Of a stretch of DNA of 10,767 bases, positions 1 through 6,337 are shown in pieces (the stretch's first letter is position 1; each line of letters opens with the position of its first letter). Both the position numbers and the translations under genes were made by a program. Below the pieces are notes generated by a model. The model saw only the letters and a list, made by a program, of their open reading frames with translations. It searched no databases and was not told the origin of the DNA. Origin of the DNA: Helicobacteraceae bacterium (GTDB lineage Bacteria; Campylobacterota; Campylobacteria; Campylobacterales; SZUA-545); assembly GCA_031276985.1 (NCBI GenBank), contig JAISMA010000224.1, forward strand, positions 1-10,767, in the 5' to 3' direction.

Positions 1-14
1 CGCTTAAAGCGCGA

Positions 15-938
15 TTATTGCTCGAATAACCCGCCGCTAAGATAACGCTCGCCCGTATCGCATAGGATCGTTACGATTGTCTTGCCTTTGTTTTGCGGGC
101 GTTTCGCCACTTCCAGCGCCGCGTAAACGTTCGCGCCCGACGATATGCCCACAAGCAGACCTTCCTCTTTGGCGATCTGGCGCGCCGTAGCGATTGCCGC
201 GTCGTTTGCGACTTGAATAATCTCTTTGTATATGTCCGTGTTCAGCACTTTTGGCACGAATCCCGCGCCAATGCCTTGAATCTTGTGCGGACCGGGTTTG
301 CCGCCGCTAAGAACGGGCGAGGCTTGCGGCTCTACGGCGATCACTTCCAGATCGGGCTTTTTCGCCTTCAAAACTTCGCCCGCGCCCGTTAGCGTGCCGC
401 CCGTGCCTACCGCCGCGACGAAAATGTCGATTTTGCCGTCCGTATCGCGCCAAATCTCTTCGGCGGTCGTTGAGCGGTGAATCGCGGGATTGGCGGGGTT
501 TTCAAACTGCTGCAAAATGATCGCGTCCGCGTTTTCCTTGACAAGCTCTTCGGCTCTTCTCACCGCGCCGCTCATGCCCTGTTCGGGCGGCGTAAGCTCC
601 AAACGCGCTCCAAAAGCCGCCAATATCTGACGGCGTTCCAAGCTCATCGACGCGGGCATGGTTAGCGTAAGCGAAACGCCAAGTCCCGCGCAAATGGAAG
701 CGAGCGCGATTCCCGTGTTGCCGCTTGTGGGTTCGACGACGGTCGTTTTGCCCGGCACAATGACGCCTTTTTTGATCGCGTCGTCGATCATACTAAAACC
801 TATGCGGTCTTTGACGGAGTGCGTCGGATTGAAAAATTCGGCTTTGCCGATCACGTTGAAGCCTTTTCCTATGCGGCTAAGGCGCACTAGCGGAGTGTTG
901 CCGATTAGATCGGTAACGTTTGTAGCGATTTTTGACAC
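15..938 (-). CDS. cysK: O-acetylserine sulfhydrylase (cysteine synthase A)
   Basis: PLP enzyme that makes L-cysteine from O-acetylserine and sulfide in the cytoplasm, the last step of cysteine biosynthesis. The 307 residues match the usual CysK length. Seen: NPTHSVKDR with the PLP lysine at K43, the substrate loop TSGNTG at 71-76, the phosphate-cradle GTGGT at 178-182, GISSGAN at 264-270, and the C-terminal CDTGERYLS near the PLP ring nitrogen site. The start is GTG at 938, supported by AAAGGA (950-945) six bases upstream. The regulator gene ends 15 bases upstream on the same strand, so the two are probably one operon. The stop lies 14 bases from the window edge, so any terminator is mostly outside. 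CysM is a less likely identity, because the sequence resembles the CysK class throughout. Confidence 0.95.
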   Translation of the reverse strand: MSKIATNVTDLIGNTPLVRLSRIGKGFNVIGKAEFFNPTHSVKDRIGFSMIDDAIKKGVIVPGKTTVVEPTSGNTGIALASICAGLGVSLTLTMPASMSLERRQILAAFGARLELTPPEQGMSGAVRRAEELVKENADAIILQQFENPANPAIHRSTTAEEIWRDTDGKIDIFVAAVGTGGTLTGAGEVLKAKKPDLEVIAVEPQASPVLSGGKPGPHKIQGIGAGFVPKVLNTDIYKEIIQVANDAAIATARQIAKEEGLLVGISSGANVYAALEVAKRPQNKGKTIVTILCDTGERYLSGGLFEQ

Positions 939-953
939 TGTTTTTCCTTTGAT

Positions 954-1367
954 TTAGATGTGATACATCGACGCTTGGCTAAGCCTAGCGGCGCGATCGA
1001 CTAGTTCCTGTAACGGAACGGCGAACAGATTCTCGATTTTTTTGTTCATTTCTTCCCAAAAACTGTCCATAGCGGGCGAGTCCAGCCCGTATTTTTCGGG
1101 ATTCATGCCCTCGCTTTCCATCGCGTAGAGAATCTGCAACACGGTAACTTTTTCGGGGCTGATCGCCATTTTGTAGCCGCCCTTCGCGCCGCGGATACTC
1201 TCCACAAAACCCACCTTTTTTAGCTGAACCAGCAACTGTTCGAGGTAGTTTTGAGGAATACGACTGCCGTCGGCGATGTCTTTGATTTGCACGAGGTTAT
1301 TGCCCTGTTGCGCGAGATAGAGCATTGCCGATAGCGAATACACGCCCTTTGAGGAGATACATACCAC
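954..1367 (-). CDS. Rrf2-family (CymR-like) transcriptional regulator
   Basis: Small DNA-binding regulator, 137 residues. The N-terminal winged helix-turn-helix covers about residues 1-80: ISSKGVYSLSAM at 4-15, the recognition-helix region with YLEQLL at 41-46, and the wing SIRGAKGGYKMA at 57-68. I place the start at GTG 1367, because AAGGAGG (1380-1374) lies six bases upstream and most Rrf2 proteins begin with ISxKG; a longer reading to 1406 only adds 13 atypical residues. The only cysteine is Cys3, so the three-Cys iron-sulfur site of IscR is absent. Length, the YLEQL/RGAxGGY motifs and a C-terminus ending in Tyr-His-Ile resemble CymR, the Bacillus cysteine regulator that works in complex with CysK. 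Lying 15 bases upstream of cysK, it probably controls sulfur or cysteine metabolism, and perhaps its own operon. Confidence 0.88.
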   Translation of the reverse strand: MVCISSKGVYSLSAMLYLAQQGNNLVQIKDIADGSRIPQNYLEQLLVQLKKVGFVESIRGAKGGYKMAISPEKVTVLQILYAMESEGMNPEKYGLDSPAMDSFWEEMNKKIENLFAVPLQELVDRAARLSQASMYHI

Positions 1368-1380
1368 CCATTTCCTCCTT

Positions 1381-1485
1381 GTCAATTCACATTCTAGGGA
1401 TTTCAAAAGCGAAGTGTAAGCAAATAAGCCTTAATATTGCAACATCGTTTTAATTCCAATCGGATTACTTGGAATGATTTTAGCC
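1381..1485. promoter_or_regulatory. Divergent promoter region between the cysK operon and mnmA
   Basis: This is the only non-coding gap between two diverging transcription units, so it must hold promoters for both. Minus-strand candidate: TAGAAT (1396-1391) as a -10 box with CTTACA (1420-1415) as a weak -35, spacing 18, which would place the transcript start near 1384, just ahead of the AAGGAGG ribosome site. Plus-strand candidate: the AT-rich TAATAT (1432-1437) as -10, with no clear -35. The assignments are by eye and weak; the region's role is inferred mainly from gene orientation. Confidence 0.4.
1453..1475. promoter_or_regulatory. Inverted repeat ATTCCAA-N9-TTGGAAT, candidate operator
   Basis: A perfect 7-bp inverted repeat (1453-1459 and 1469-1475) with a 9-base spacer, 23 bp overall, lies just upstream of mnmA in the region shared with the Rrf2 regulator. 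Dimeric Rrf2 proteins bind dyad sites of about this size, so an operator is plausible. It could instead form a small hairpin in the mnmA leader. The ribosome site AAAGG (1486-1490) begins 10 bases further on. Confidence 0.35.
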
Positions 1486-1497
1486 AAAGGCAAATAG

Positions 1498-2532
1498 GTG
1501 AGCGACAAGAAAAAGGTATTGGTGGCGATGAGCGGCGGCGTCGATTCGTCGATGAGCGCGAAGTTGCTGTTGGAGCAGGGTTACGAGGTGCATGGCGCGT
1601 ATATGAAGTTGCATCCGTTCGAGGAAAAGCACGCGGCGAATATAGAAAAGGGGCGCAAAGTCGCCGCGTATTTCGGATTTACTCATCACGTTTTGGACAA
1701 GCGCGACGAGTTTTTGCAAAAGGTTTACACGCCGTTTATCAACGCCTACAAAGACGGCAAAACGCCCAATCCATGCACGTTTTGCAACCGCCATTTGAAA
1801 TTCGGCGCGCTTGCGGAGTTTGCCGATAGCTTAGGGTGCGAATACGTGGCGACGGGGCATTACATTCAAACCGACGGGCGTTTTTTCTACGAGGCGGTCG
1901 ATTCAAGCAAAGATCAGAGCTATTTTCTGTTTAACGTCCGCAAAGAGGCGCTAAAGCGGCTTATTTTCCCGCTTGCCGCGTGGCGCAAACCCGACGTGAA
2001 AAAGACGGCGGCGGCGATACCCGAACTCGCGTTTTTGGCTACGCAGCGCGAAAGCGCCGAAATATGCTTCGTGGAGACCGATTACGTCGATATTATCGGC
2101 AAACATTTCGAGGTGGAGCGCGAAGGCGAGGTCGTCGATGAAAGCGGCAAGACGATCGGCGCGCACAAAGGCTATATGCAATACACGATCGGCAAGCGGC
2201 GCGGCTTTACGGTGAGCGGCGCGAAAGAGCCGTTATACGTGCAAAAAATTCTGCCCGAAAGCAACAAGATCGTCGTCGCGCCGAAAGATCGCGTATATCA
2301 AAAGGCGTTTGACGTGGAAAACGTCAATCTCTTTTTCGAGCCGCCGCCAAAGGAGTTTCGCGCTTTGATCAAGGTGCGCTATCGCAACGACAAAAAGCCC
2401 GGTTTAGTAACGTTGCTTGATAACGGCGGCGCGAGAGTGGTTTTGGACGAACCAGAATTTGCGATCGCTTCCGCGCAAGCGGCTGTGTTTTACGAGGACA
2501 ACAAACTGCTTGGCGGCGGCTATATCGTCTAA
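1498..2532 (+). CDS. mnmA: tRNA-specific 2-thiouridylase MnmA
   Basis: Puts sulfur on the wobble uridine (s2U34) of tRNAs for Lys, Glu and Gln, by ATP-dependent adenylation followed by sulfur transfer. The 344 residues show the PP-loop SGGVDSS at 12-18, the central tRNA-binding part, and catalytic cysteines C96 (in NPCTFCNRHLKFG) and C190 (in ESAEICFVE), followed by the beta-barrel C-terminal domain. C93 forms a CxxC with C96 where E. coli MnmA has Asp, so three cysteines are available in the active site. The protein is somewhat shorter than the roughly 360-370 residue enterobacterial forms, as in Campylobacter and Helicobacter. The start is GTG at 1498, with AAAGG (1486-1490) seven bases upstream. 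The next gene begins 96 bases downstream and is probably separately transcribed. Confidence 0.95.
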   Translation: MSDKKKVLVAMSGGVDSSMSAKLLLEQGYEVHGAYMKLHPFEEKHAANIEKGRKVAAYFGFTHHVLDKRDEFLQKVYTPFINAYKDGKTPNPCTFCNRHLKFGALAEFADSLGCEYVATGHYIQTDGRFFYEAVDSSKDQSYFLFNVRKEALKRLIFPLAAWRKPDVKKTAAAIPELAFLATQRESAEICFVETDYVDIIGKHFEVEREGEVVDESGKTIGAHKGYMQYTIGKRRGFTVSGAKEPLYVQKILPESNKIVVAPKDRVYQKAFDVENVNLFFEPPPKEFRALIKVRYRNDKKPGLVTLLDNGGARVVLDEPEFAIASAQAAVFYEDNKLLGGGYIV

Positions 2533-2555
2533 TCCGCGCCGCTTCGCAGGTCGTT

Positions 2556-2590
2556 AAGCGCCGCGATCGCAACGTTTTGCGGACGCTTTT
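2556..2590 (+). terminator. Weak stem-loop after mnmA, possible terminator
   Basis: AAGCGCCGC (2556-2564) can pair with GCGGACGCTT (2579-2588), leaving one bulged A and a 14-base loop; TTTT at 2587-2590 overlaps the foot of the stem. The position between mnmA and the sugar genes fits a terminator or attenuator. The T run is short and the loop is large, so efficiency is doubtful. Confidence 0.3.
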
Positions 2591-2628
2591 GCTACGATCG
2601 CGATTATTTTTACGGCAAGGATTTAGGC

Positions 2629-4005
2629 ATGGCGGGCGCAACCGAAAAAGAGAGAAGATCGCAAATCGTAGAGTTGGCGCGTCAATACGCCAAAGAGTTT
2701 CACCCGCTACATGATTTTGATCGCGAAGAGCCTTTTAACGAAGGCGATCGGATCAGTTACGCGGGACGGGTTTACGACGACGACGAAATTGCGAATCTAA
2801 TCGAAGCGGCGCTGGAGTTTTGGCTTACGCCAGGGCGTTTTGCCCGCGATTTTGAGCGCTCCCTCGCGCGCGCGATCGGCGTTAATTCGGCGTTTTACTG
2901 CTCAAGCGGCAGCGCGGCGAATCTCCTTGCCGTTTCCGCGCTGACCTCGCCGCTACTAGGCGATCACAGACTCTTAAAAGGCGACGAGGTTATAACCGTC
3001 GCGGCGGGCTTTCCCACGACCGTTTTCCCAATCGTCCAAAACGGCGCGATCCCCGTTTTTGTCGATATTTCCCTGCCCACATACAACGTCGATGTTTCGC
3101 TACTTGAAAACGCGGTTTCGCACAGAACCAAAGCGATCGCGCTGGCGCACACGCTGGGCAATCCGTTTGACGTTGGCGCGGTGAAAGCCTTCTGCAAAAA
3201 ATACAATCTATGGCTAATCGAAGACAACTGCGACGCCTTCGGAAGCGAATATACGCTGGATGGCAAAACCGCTATGAGCGGATCGTTTGGCGACATAAGC
3301 ACGCTTAGTTTCTATCCGCCGCACCATATCACGACGGGCGAAGGCGGCGCGGTTTTCGCAAACGATCCGTTGCTTGCGAAAATCCTGCTTAGTTTCCGCG
3401 ATTGGGGGCGCGATTGCGTCTGTCCAAGCGGCAAGGACAACGTATGCGGCGATCGCTTTAACGCCGCGGCGAATACCTACGGGCAACTGCCCGCGGGCTT
3501 TGATCACAAATACACCTATTCGCATATCGGCTACAACTTTCAAGCCACCGATCTGGGCGCGGCGATCGGGCTGGCGCAACTGAAAAAACTTGCCGCCAAC
3601 GCGGCGGCGCGGCGCGAAAACTTCGCGCGAATTTTTGCGGCGCTGAAACCCTTGGAAGATTGCGGCGCGATAATCCTGCCGCAAGCTACGCCGCGTTCCA
3701 ATCCAAGCTGGTTTGGTTTTCCGATTACGATCCGCGAAAACTGGGGGCGATCGCGCCTCGAAGTCGTTCGCTTTTTGGAAGATCGCGGCGTTCAAACGCG
3801 CCTGCTTTTTGCTGGAAATATCGTTCGACAGCCCGCGTTTGTTACGAGCGGCGGGCAAAAACTCGTCGATTTTCGCGTCGCGGGCGATCTTGCTAATTCC
3901 GATCGCGTTATGAACGACACGTTTTGGATTGGCGTATATCCGCGCATTGGCAAACGACGATGCGAATATATGACGGGTCTTATCGCCCAAGCGCTTAACC
4001 AATAA
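2629..4005 (+). CDS. rfbH: CDP-4-keto-6-deoxy-D-glucose 3-dehydrase (E1, RfbH/DdhC type)
   Basis: PMP- and [2Fe-2S]-dependent DegT/DnrJ-fold enzyme that removes the C3 hydroxyl of CDP-4-keto-6-deoxyglucose, the committed step to 3,6-dideoxyhexoses. Diagnostic features: the PLP-lysine position is His (SFYPPHHITTGEGGAV, H232/H233), as in E1 but not in normal aminotransferases, and cluster ligands C201, C263, C265, C273 form C-x61-C-x-C-x7-C, close to the known E1 spacing (x57 in the first gap). Other E1-like blocks are ITVAAGFPTT at 122-131, FDHKYTYSHIGYN at 291-303 and SWFGFPI nearer the C-terminus. Its 458 residues are slightly longer than Salmonella RfbH (about 437). The ATG is preceded by AAGGA (2617-2621), spacing seven. 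It starts a four-gene plus-strand cluster; rfbG follows after eight bases. The partner reductase E3 is not in the window. Confidence 0.93.
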   Translation: MAGATEKERRSQIVELARQYAKEFHPLHDFDREEPFNEGDRISYAGRVYDDDEIANLIEAALEFWLTPGRFARDFERSLARAIGVNSAFYCSSGSAANLLAVSALTSPLLGDHRLLKGDEVITVAAGFPTTVFPIVQNGAIPVFVDISLPTYNVDVSLLENAVSHRTKAIALAHTLGNPFDVGAVKAFCKKYNLWLIEDNCDAFGSEYTLDGKTAMSGSFGDISTLSFYPPHHITTGEGGAVFANDPLLAKILLSFRDWGRDCVCPSGKDNVCGDRFNAAANTYGQLPAGFDHKYTYSHIGYNFQATDLGAAIGLAQLKKLAANAAARRENFARIFAALKPLEDCGAIILPQATPRSNPSWFGFPITIRENWGRSRLEVVRFLEDRGVQTRLLFAGNIVRQPAFVTSGGQKLVDFRVAGDLANSDRVMNDTFWIGVYPRIGKRRCEYMTGLIAQALNQ

Positions 4006-4013
4006 AATGTCGA

Positions 4014-5063
4014 ATGCGATTTTTGATCACGGGGCAAACGGGTTTTGTCGGCGCTTGGACGGCGCTGTTTTTGCGCGAGCTGGGGCATTCGGTTTGCGGG
4101 CTTGGATTAGCGCCGTACGTTGGCGAAAACGGCGAGCGCGGTTTATACGAGCTTGCCAAAGTAGGCGAAACGCTTGAAGCCGATCTGCGCGTCGATATTC
4201 GCGACTTTGACGCTTTGAAGCGCGCGATAGAGCAAACCCGTCCCGATTTTGTCTTTCATTTTGCCGCGCAACAACTAGTGCGCGAGAGCTTCCGCCGTCC
4301 GCGCCTCACCTTTGAAACCAACGTAATGGGAACGGTCAATCTTTTGGAGGCGATCGGCTTAGTCGGCGGCGTTAAAGGCGCGATCGTAGCCACAACCGAC
4401 AAGGTTTATAAAAACGTCTCGCAAATATGGGGTTACCGCGAAAGCGATCCGCTTGGCGCAAGCGATCCGTTAAGCGGCTCAAAAGCGGCGTGCGATCTGA
4501 TCGCGCAGAGCTATATCGCCCGCGCCGATTACGCGACTCCGATCGGGATCGTCCGATCGGCAAATCTGCTTGGCGGCGGCGATAACTGCAAAGAGCATTT
4601 GGCGGTCGATTTGATCAACGCCTGCAAGCAAGGCGCGGCGGCGCGTCTTAGAAATCCAAACGCGATTAGAAGCTGGCAACACGCGCTTGATTCCATTAAC
4701 GGCTACTATCTGCTCGCTTTGCGCCTAATCGACGGATCGCTACCCAGCGAGGCAAAAGACGGCGCGTTTAATTTCGGCGCGAACAGCGATAGCTTTGAAA
4801 GCGTGGGAAACGTAAGCGACAAAATTATCGCTCGCTGGGAGGGCGCGATTGCGTGGGAGTTTGCGGGCGATCGCGAAAACATAAAAGAGGAGCTTACGCT
4901 GGGAATCGATTCCAAAAAGGCGAAATTTTATCTAGGCTGGGAGAATAAACTGGATTTGGATACGTTGCTTGATTGGACGGTCGCGTGGGAGCGCGAGGTA
5001 TTTTTTGGCGCAAGCGCCCGCGAAGTCAGCTTGCGGCAGATCGGCGAATATCAGCGGCTGTGA
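4014..5063 (+). CDS. rfbG: CDP-glucose 4,6-dehydratase homologue (RfbG/DdhB type), catalytic Tyr replaced
   Basis: Extended short-chain dehydrogenase, 349 residues, collinear with RfbG, which converts CDP-glucose to CDP-4-keto-6-deoxyglucose with bound NAD+. Seen: the NAD motif GQTGFVG at 7-13, DIRDF at 61-65, FHFAAQQLVRES at 81-92, NVMGTVNLLE at 103-112, TTDKVYKN at 127-134 (the Thr/Asp/Lys active-site element), WGYRESDPLG at 139-148, NLLGGGDN at 184-191 and RSWQHALDSINGY further on. Odd: the YxxxK block reads DPLSGSK, so L153 (codon TTA, 4470-4472) sits where the catalytic Tyr should be, while K157 is kept. The start is eight bases after the rfbH stop without a clear ribosome site, suggesting translational coupling. 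ATG 4007 is out of frame. Family and context are firm; full dehydratase activity is not assured. Confidence 0.85.
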   Translation: MRFLITGQTGFVGAWTALFLRELGHSVCGLGLAPYVGENGERGLYELAKVGETLEADLRVDIRDFDALKRAIEQTRPDFVFHFAAQQLVRESFRRPRLTFETNVMGTVNLLEAIGLVGGVKGAIVATTDKVYKNVSQIWGYRESDPLGASDPLSGSKAACDLIAQSYIARADYATPIGIVRSANLLGGGDNCKEHLAVDLINACKQGAAARLRNPNAIRSWQHALDSINGYYLLALRLIDGSLPSEAKDGAFNFGANSDSFESVGNVSDKIIARWEGAIAWEFAGDRENIKEELTLGIDSKKAKFYLGWENKLDLDTLLDWTVAWEREVFFGASAREVSLRQIGEYQRL

Positions 5064-5128
5064 TTGAGCAAAATTGAGCCGATTAAGCCGCGACTTGTCA
5101 AACTATTGAAACTTTTTAAGGGATAACG

Positions 5129-6322
5129 ATGAAAAATCTGCATAGTTACGAAGAGCACGATCGCCTTTGCGAAGCGCTTAAAAACGGCAAGGCAAAAGTA
5201 ATTACCTACGGAATGGTCGCAAGCAACTATTCCGCTTACGTTAGCGATCTGCTTAATGGCGATAATGTTTTGGCAAACTTTGATAGCGATCCGTCAAAAT
5301 GGAATACCTCTTTAGCGTTGTCTGGGGGGGGGGGGGGGGGGGTGACGATCCCTACTCTTGCGTTAGAGCGATTGGAAGATGAATACAAAAAAGCGGATGC
5401 GTTAATCGTGATGACGGGAGCGCTTGCAGCCGTTGGATCATATCTTGATAACAAAAATATGCGTTATTACTTTGGCGAAATTATTCGCGATCGGCTATCG
5501 GACAATGTTCAAGCGTTAGTCGCCGCCGAAAAATCGCATATCGCAAATCACAAAGGCGAGATAGATCGCGTTAAATCGCTTTTGTCCGATCGTAAATCTA
5601 TCGAGATATACGAAACGCTGTTAAAAGCCAGAACAAGTTTAAGTTCCAGAGAGCGTTTCAGCGCGGCGCAAAGCGTATATGAAAGCGATCAGTATTTTCC
5701 GAAAGATATTGAAGCGTTTTATCCAACCGAAAACGAAGCAATAGTTGATGGCGGCGCATTCAACGGCGATTCGGCGCTAGAGTTCGTCAAATGGACAAAC
5801 GGCAAATTTAAGCATATCTACTGCTTTGAGCCCACCGCAAAGCATTCTGGGGCGTTGCGGACAAATTTGGGCGCATACGCAAACGTAACTTGTTATCAAA
5901 AAGGTTTAAGCGACGATAATAAAACGCTGTCGTTTGTTACTTACGCGGCAAATCCACAAACGTCGCATGTATCAGGCATAGGAAACGCATATATTACGCC
6001 TAGTATTCCAAAAAGCCAAGAGACTGTTGAAACGATCGACGTTTGCGCTATCGATAAAACAATCGACGATCATATAACCTTTATAAAAATGGATATTGAA
6101 GGTAGCGAATTAAGCGCGTTAAAAGGCGGCGCGAAAACGATCAAAAAATACAAACCAAAGCTAGCGATATGTATCTATCACAAGATCGAGGATTTCTGGG
6201 AAATTCCGCTATATATCCATTCGCTTGTTGGCGAATACGAGTTTTATATTAGGCAACATGCGCCTACTATTTTATGCAACGAAACGGTTTTATACGCCGT
6301 TTGCGATAATTCCGACAAATAA
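5129..6322 (+). CDS. Phase-variable FkbM-family SAM-dependent methyltransferase
   Basis: Two-domain protein of 397 residues. Residues 1 to about 130 look like the Rossmann-like domain often fused to FkbM proteins (KVITYGM, FDSDPSKW, ADALIVMTG). Residues about 203-397 are the methyltransferase: SAM motif I VDGGAFNGDS at 206-215, FEP at 233-235, the hallmark IKMDIEGSELSALKGG at 319-334 and LAICIYHKIEDFWEIP at 345-360. FkbM enzymes O-methylate sugars and other natural products; a sugar in the pathway of the neighbouring genes is the likely substrate (inference). A 19-G tract encodes Gly66-71 and is in frame here. AAGGGA (5118-5123) lies five bases before the ATG. Composition is more AT-rich than its neighbours (sampled 5701-5760: 25 of 60 G/C; 4501-4560 in rfbG: 39 of 60), hinting at separate acquisition. 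Confidence 0.88.
   Translation: MKNLHSYEEHDRLCEALKNGKAKVITYGMVASNYSAYVSDLLNGDNVLANFDSDPSKWNTSLALSGGGGGGVTIPTLALERLEDEYKKADALIVMTGALAAVGSYLDNKNMRYYFGEIIRDRLSDNVQALVAAEKSHIANHKGEIDRVKSLLSDRKSIEIYETLLKARTSLSSRERFSAAQSVYESDQYFPKDIEAFYPTENEAIVDGGAFNGDSALEFVKWTNGKFKHIYCFEPTAKHSGALRTNLGAYANVTCYQKGLSDDNKTLSFVTYAANPQTSHVSGIGNAYITPSIPKSQETVETIDVCAIDKTIDDHITFIKMDIEGSELSALKGGAKTIKKYKPKLAICIYHKIEDFWEIPLYIHSLVGEYEFYIRQHAPTILCNETVLYAVCDNSDK
5324..5342 (+). repeat. Poly-G tract (19 G), slipped-strand contingency locus
   Basis: Nineteen consecutive G inside the methyltransferase gene, at codons 66-72. With 19 G the reading frame continues to the normal stop (ON). With 18 G the base triplet right after the tract is TGA (5343-5345), giving a 71-residue product. 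With 20 G the frame meets TGA at 5380-5382, giving about 84 residues. Both OFF products lack the whole methyltransferase domain. Tracts of this kind drive high-frequency phase variation in Campylobacter and Helicobacter surface genes. The exact length may be uncertain or mixed in the source population. Confidence 0.93.
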
Positions 6323-6337
6323 CGAAAGGAAAACCCA

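Noticed and set aside
1..14. Small palindrome CGCTTAAAGCG after cysK as a terminator
   Set aside because: The stem is only five pairs with a one-base loop and the sequence stops at the window edge, so a terminator cannot be judged.
1368..1406. N-terminal extension of the Rrf2 regulator to 1406
   Set aside because: The strong AAGGAGG site at 1380-1374 lies inside this extension, and family members start at the ISxKG segment, so the GTG at 1367 is the better start.
3214..4002. Long open frame opposite rfbH on the minus strand (262 codons)
   Set aside because: It is antisense to a gene with conserved catalytic and cluster residues; long shadow frames are expected in GC-rich coding sequence, and the product resembles no family.
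4007..4013. ATG at 4007 as the start of rfbG
   Set aside because: It is out of frame with the NAD-binding motif; only ATG 4014 leads directly into RFLITGQTGFVG.
5064..5128. Separate promoter for the methyltransferase (TTGTCA at 5095-5100)
   Set aside because: No acceptable -10 box lies at the right distance; the gene is more simply read as part of the plus-strand cluster.
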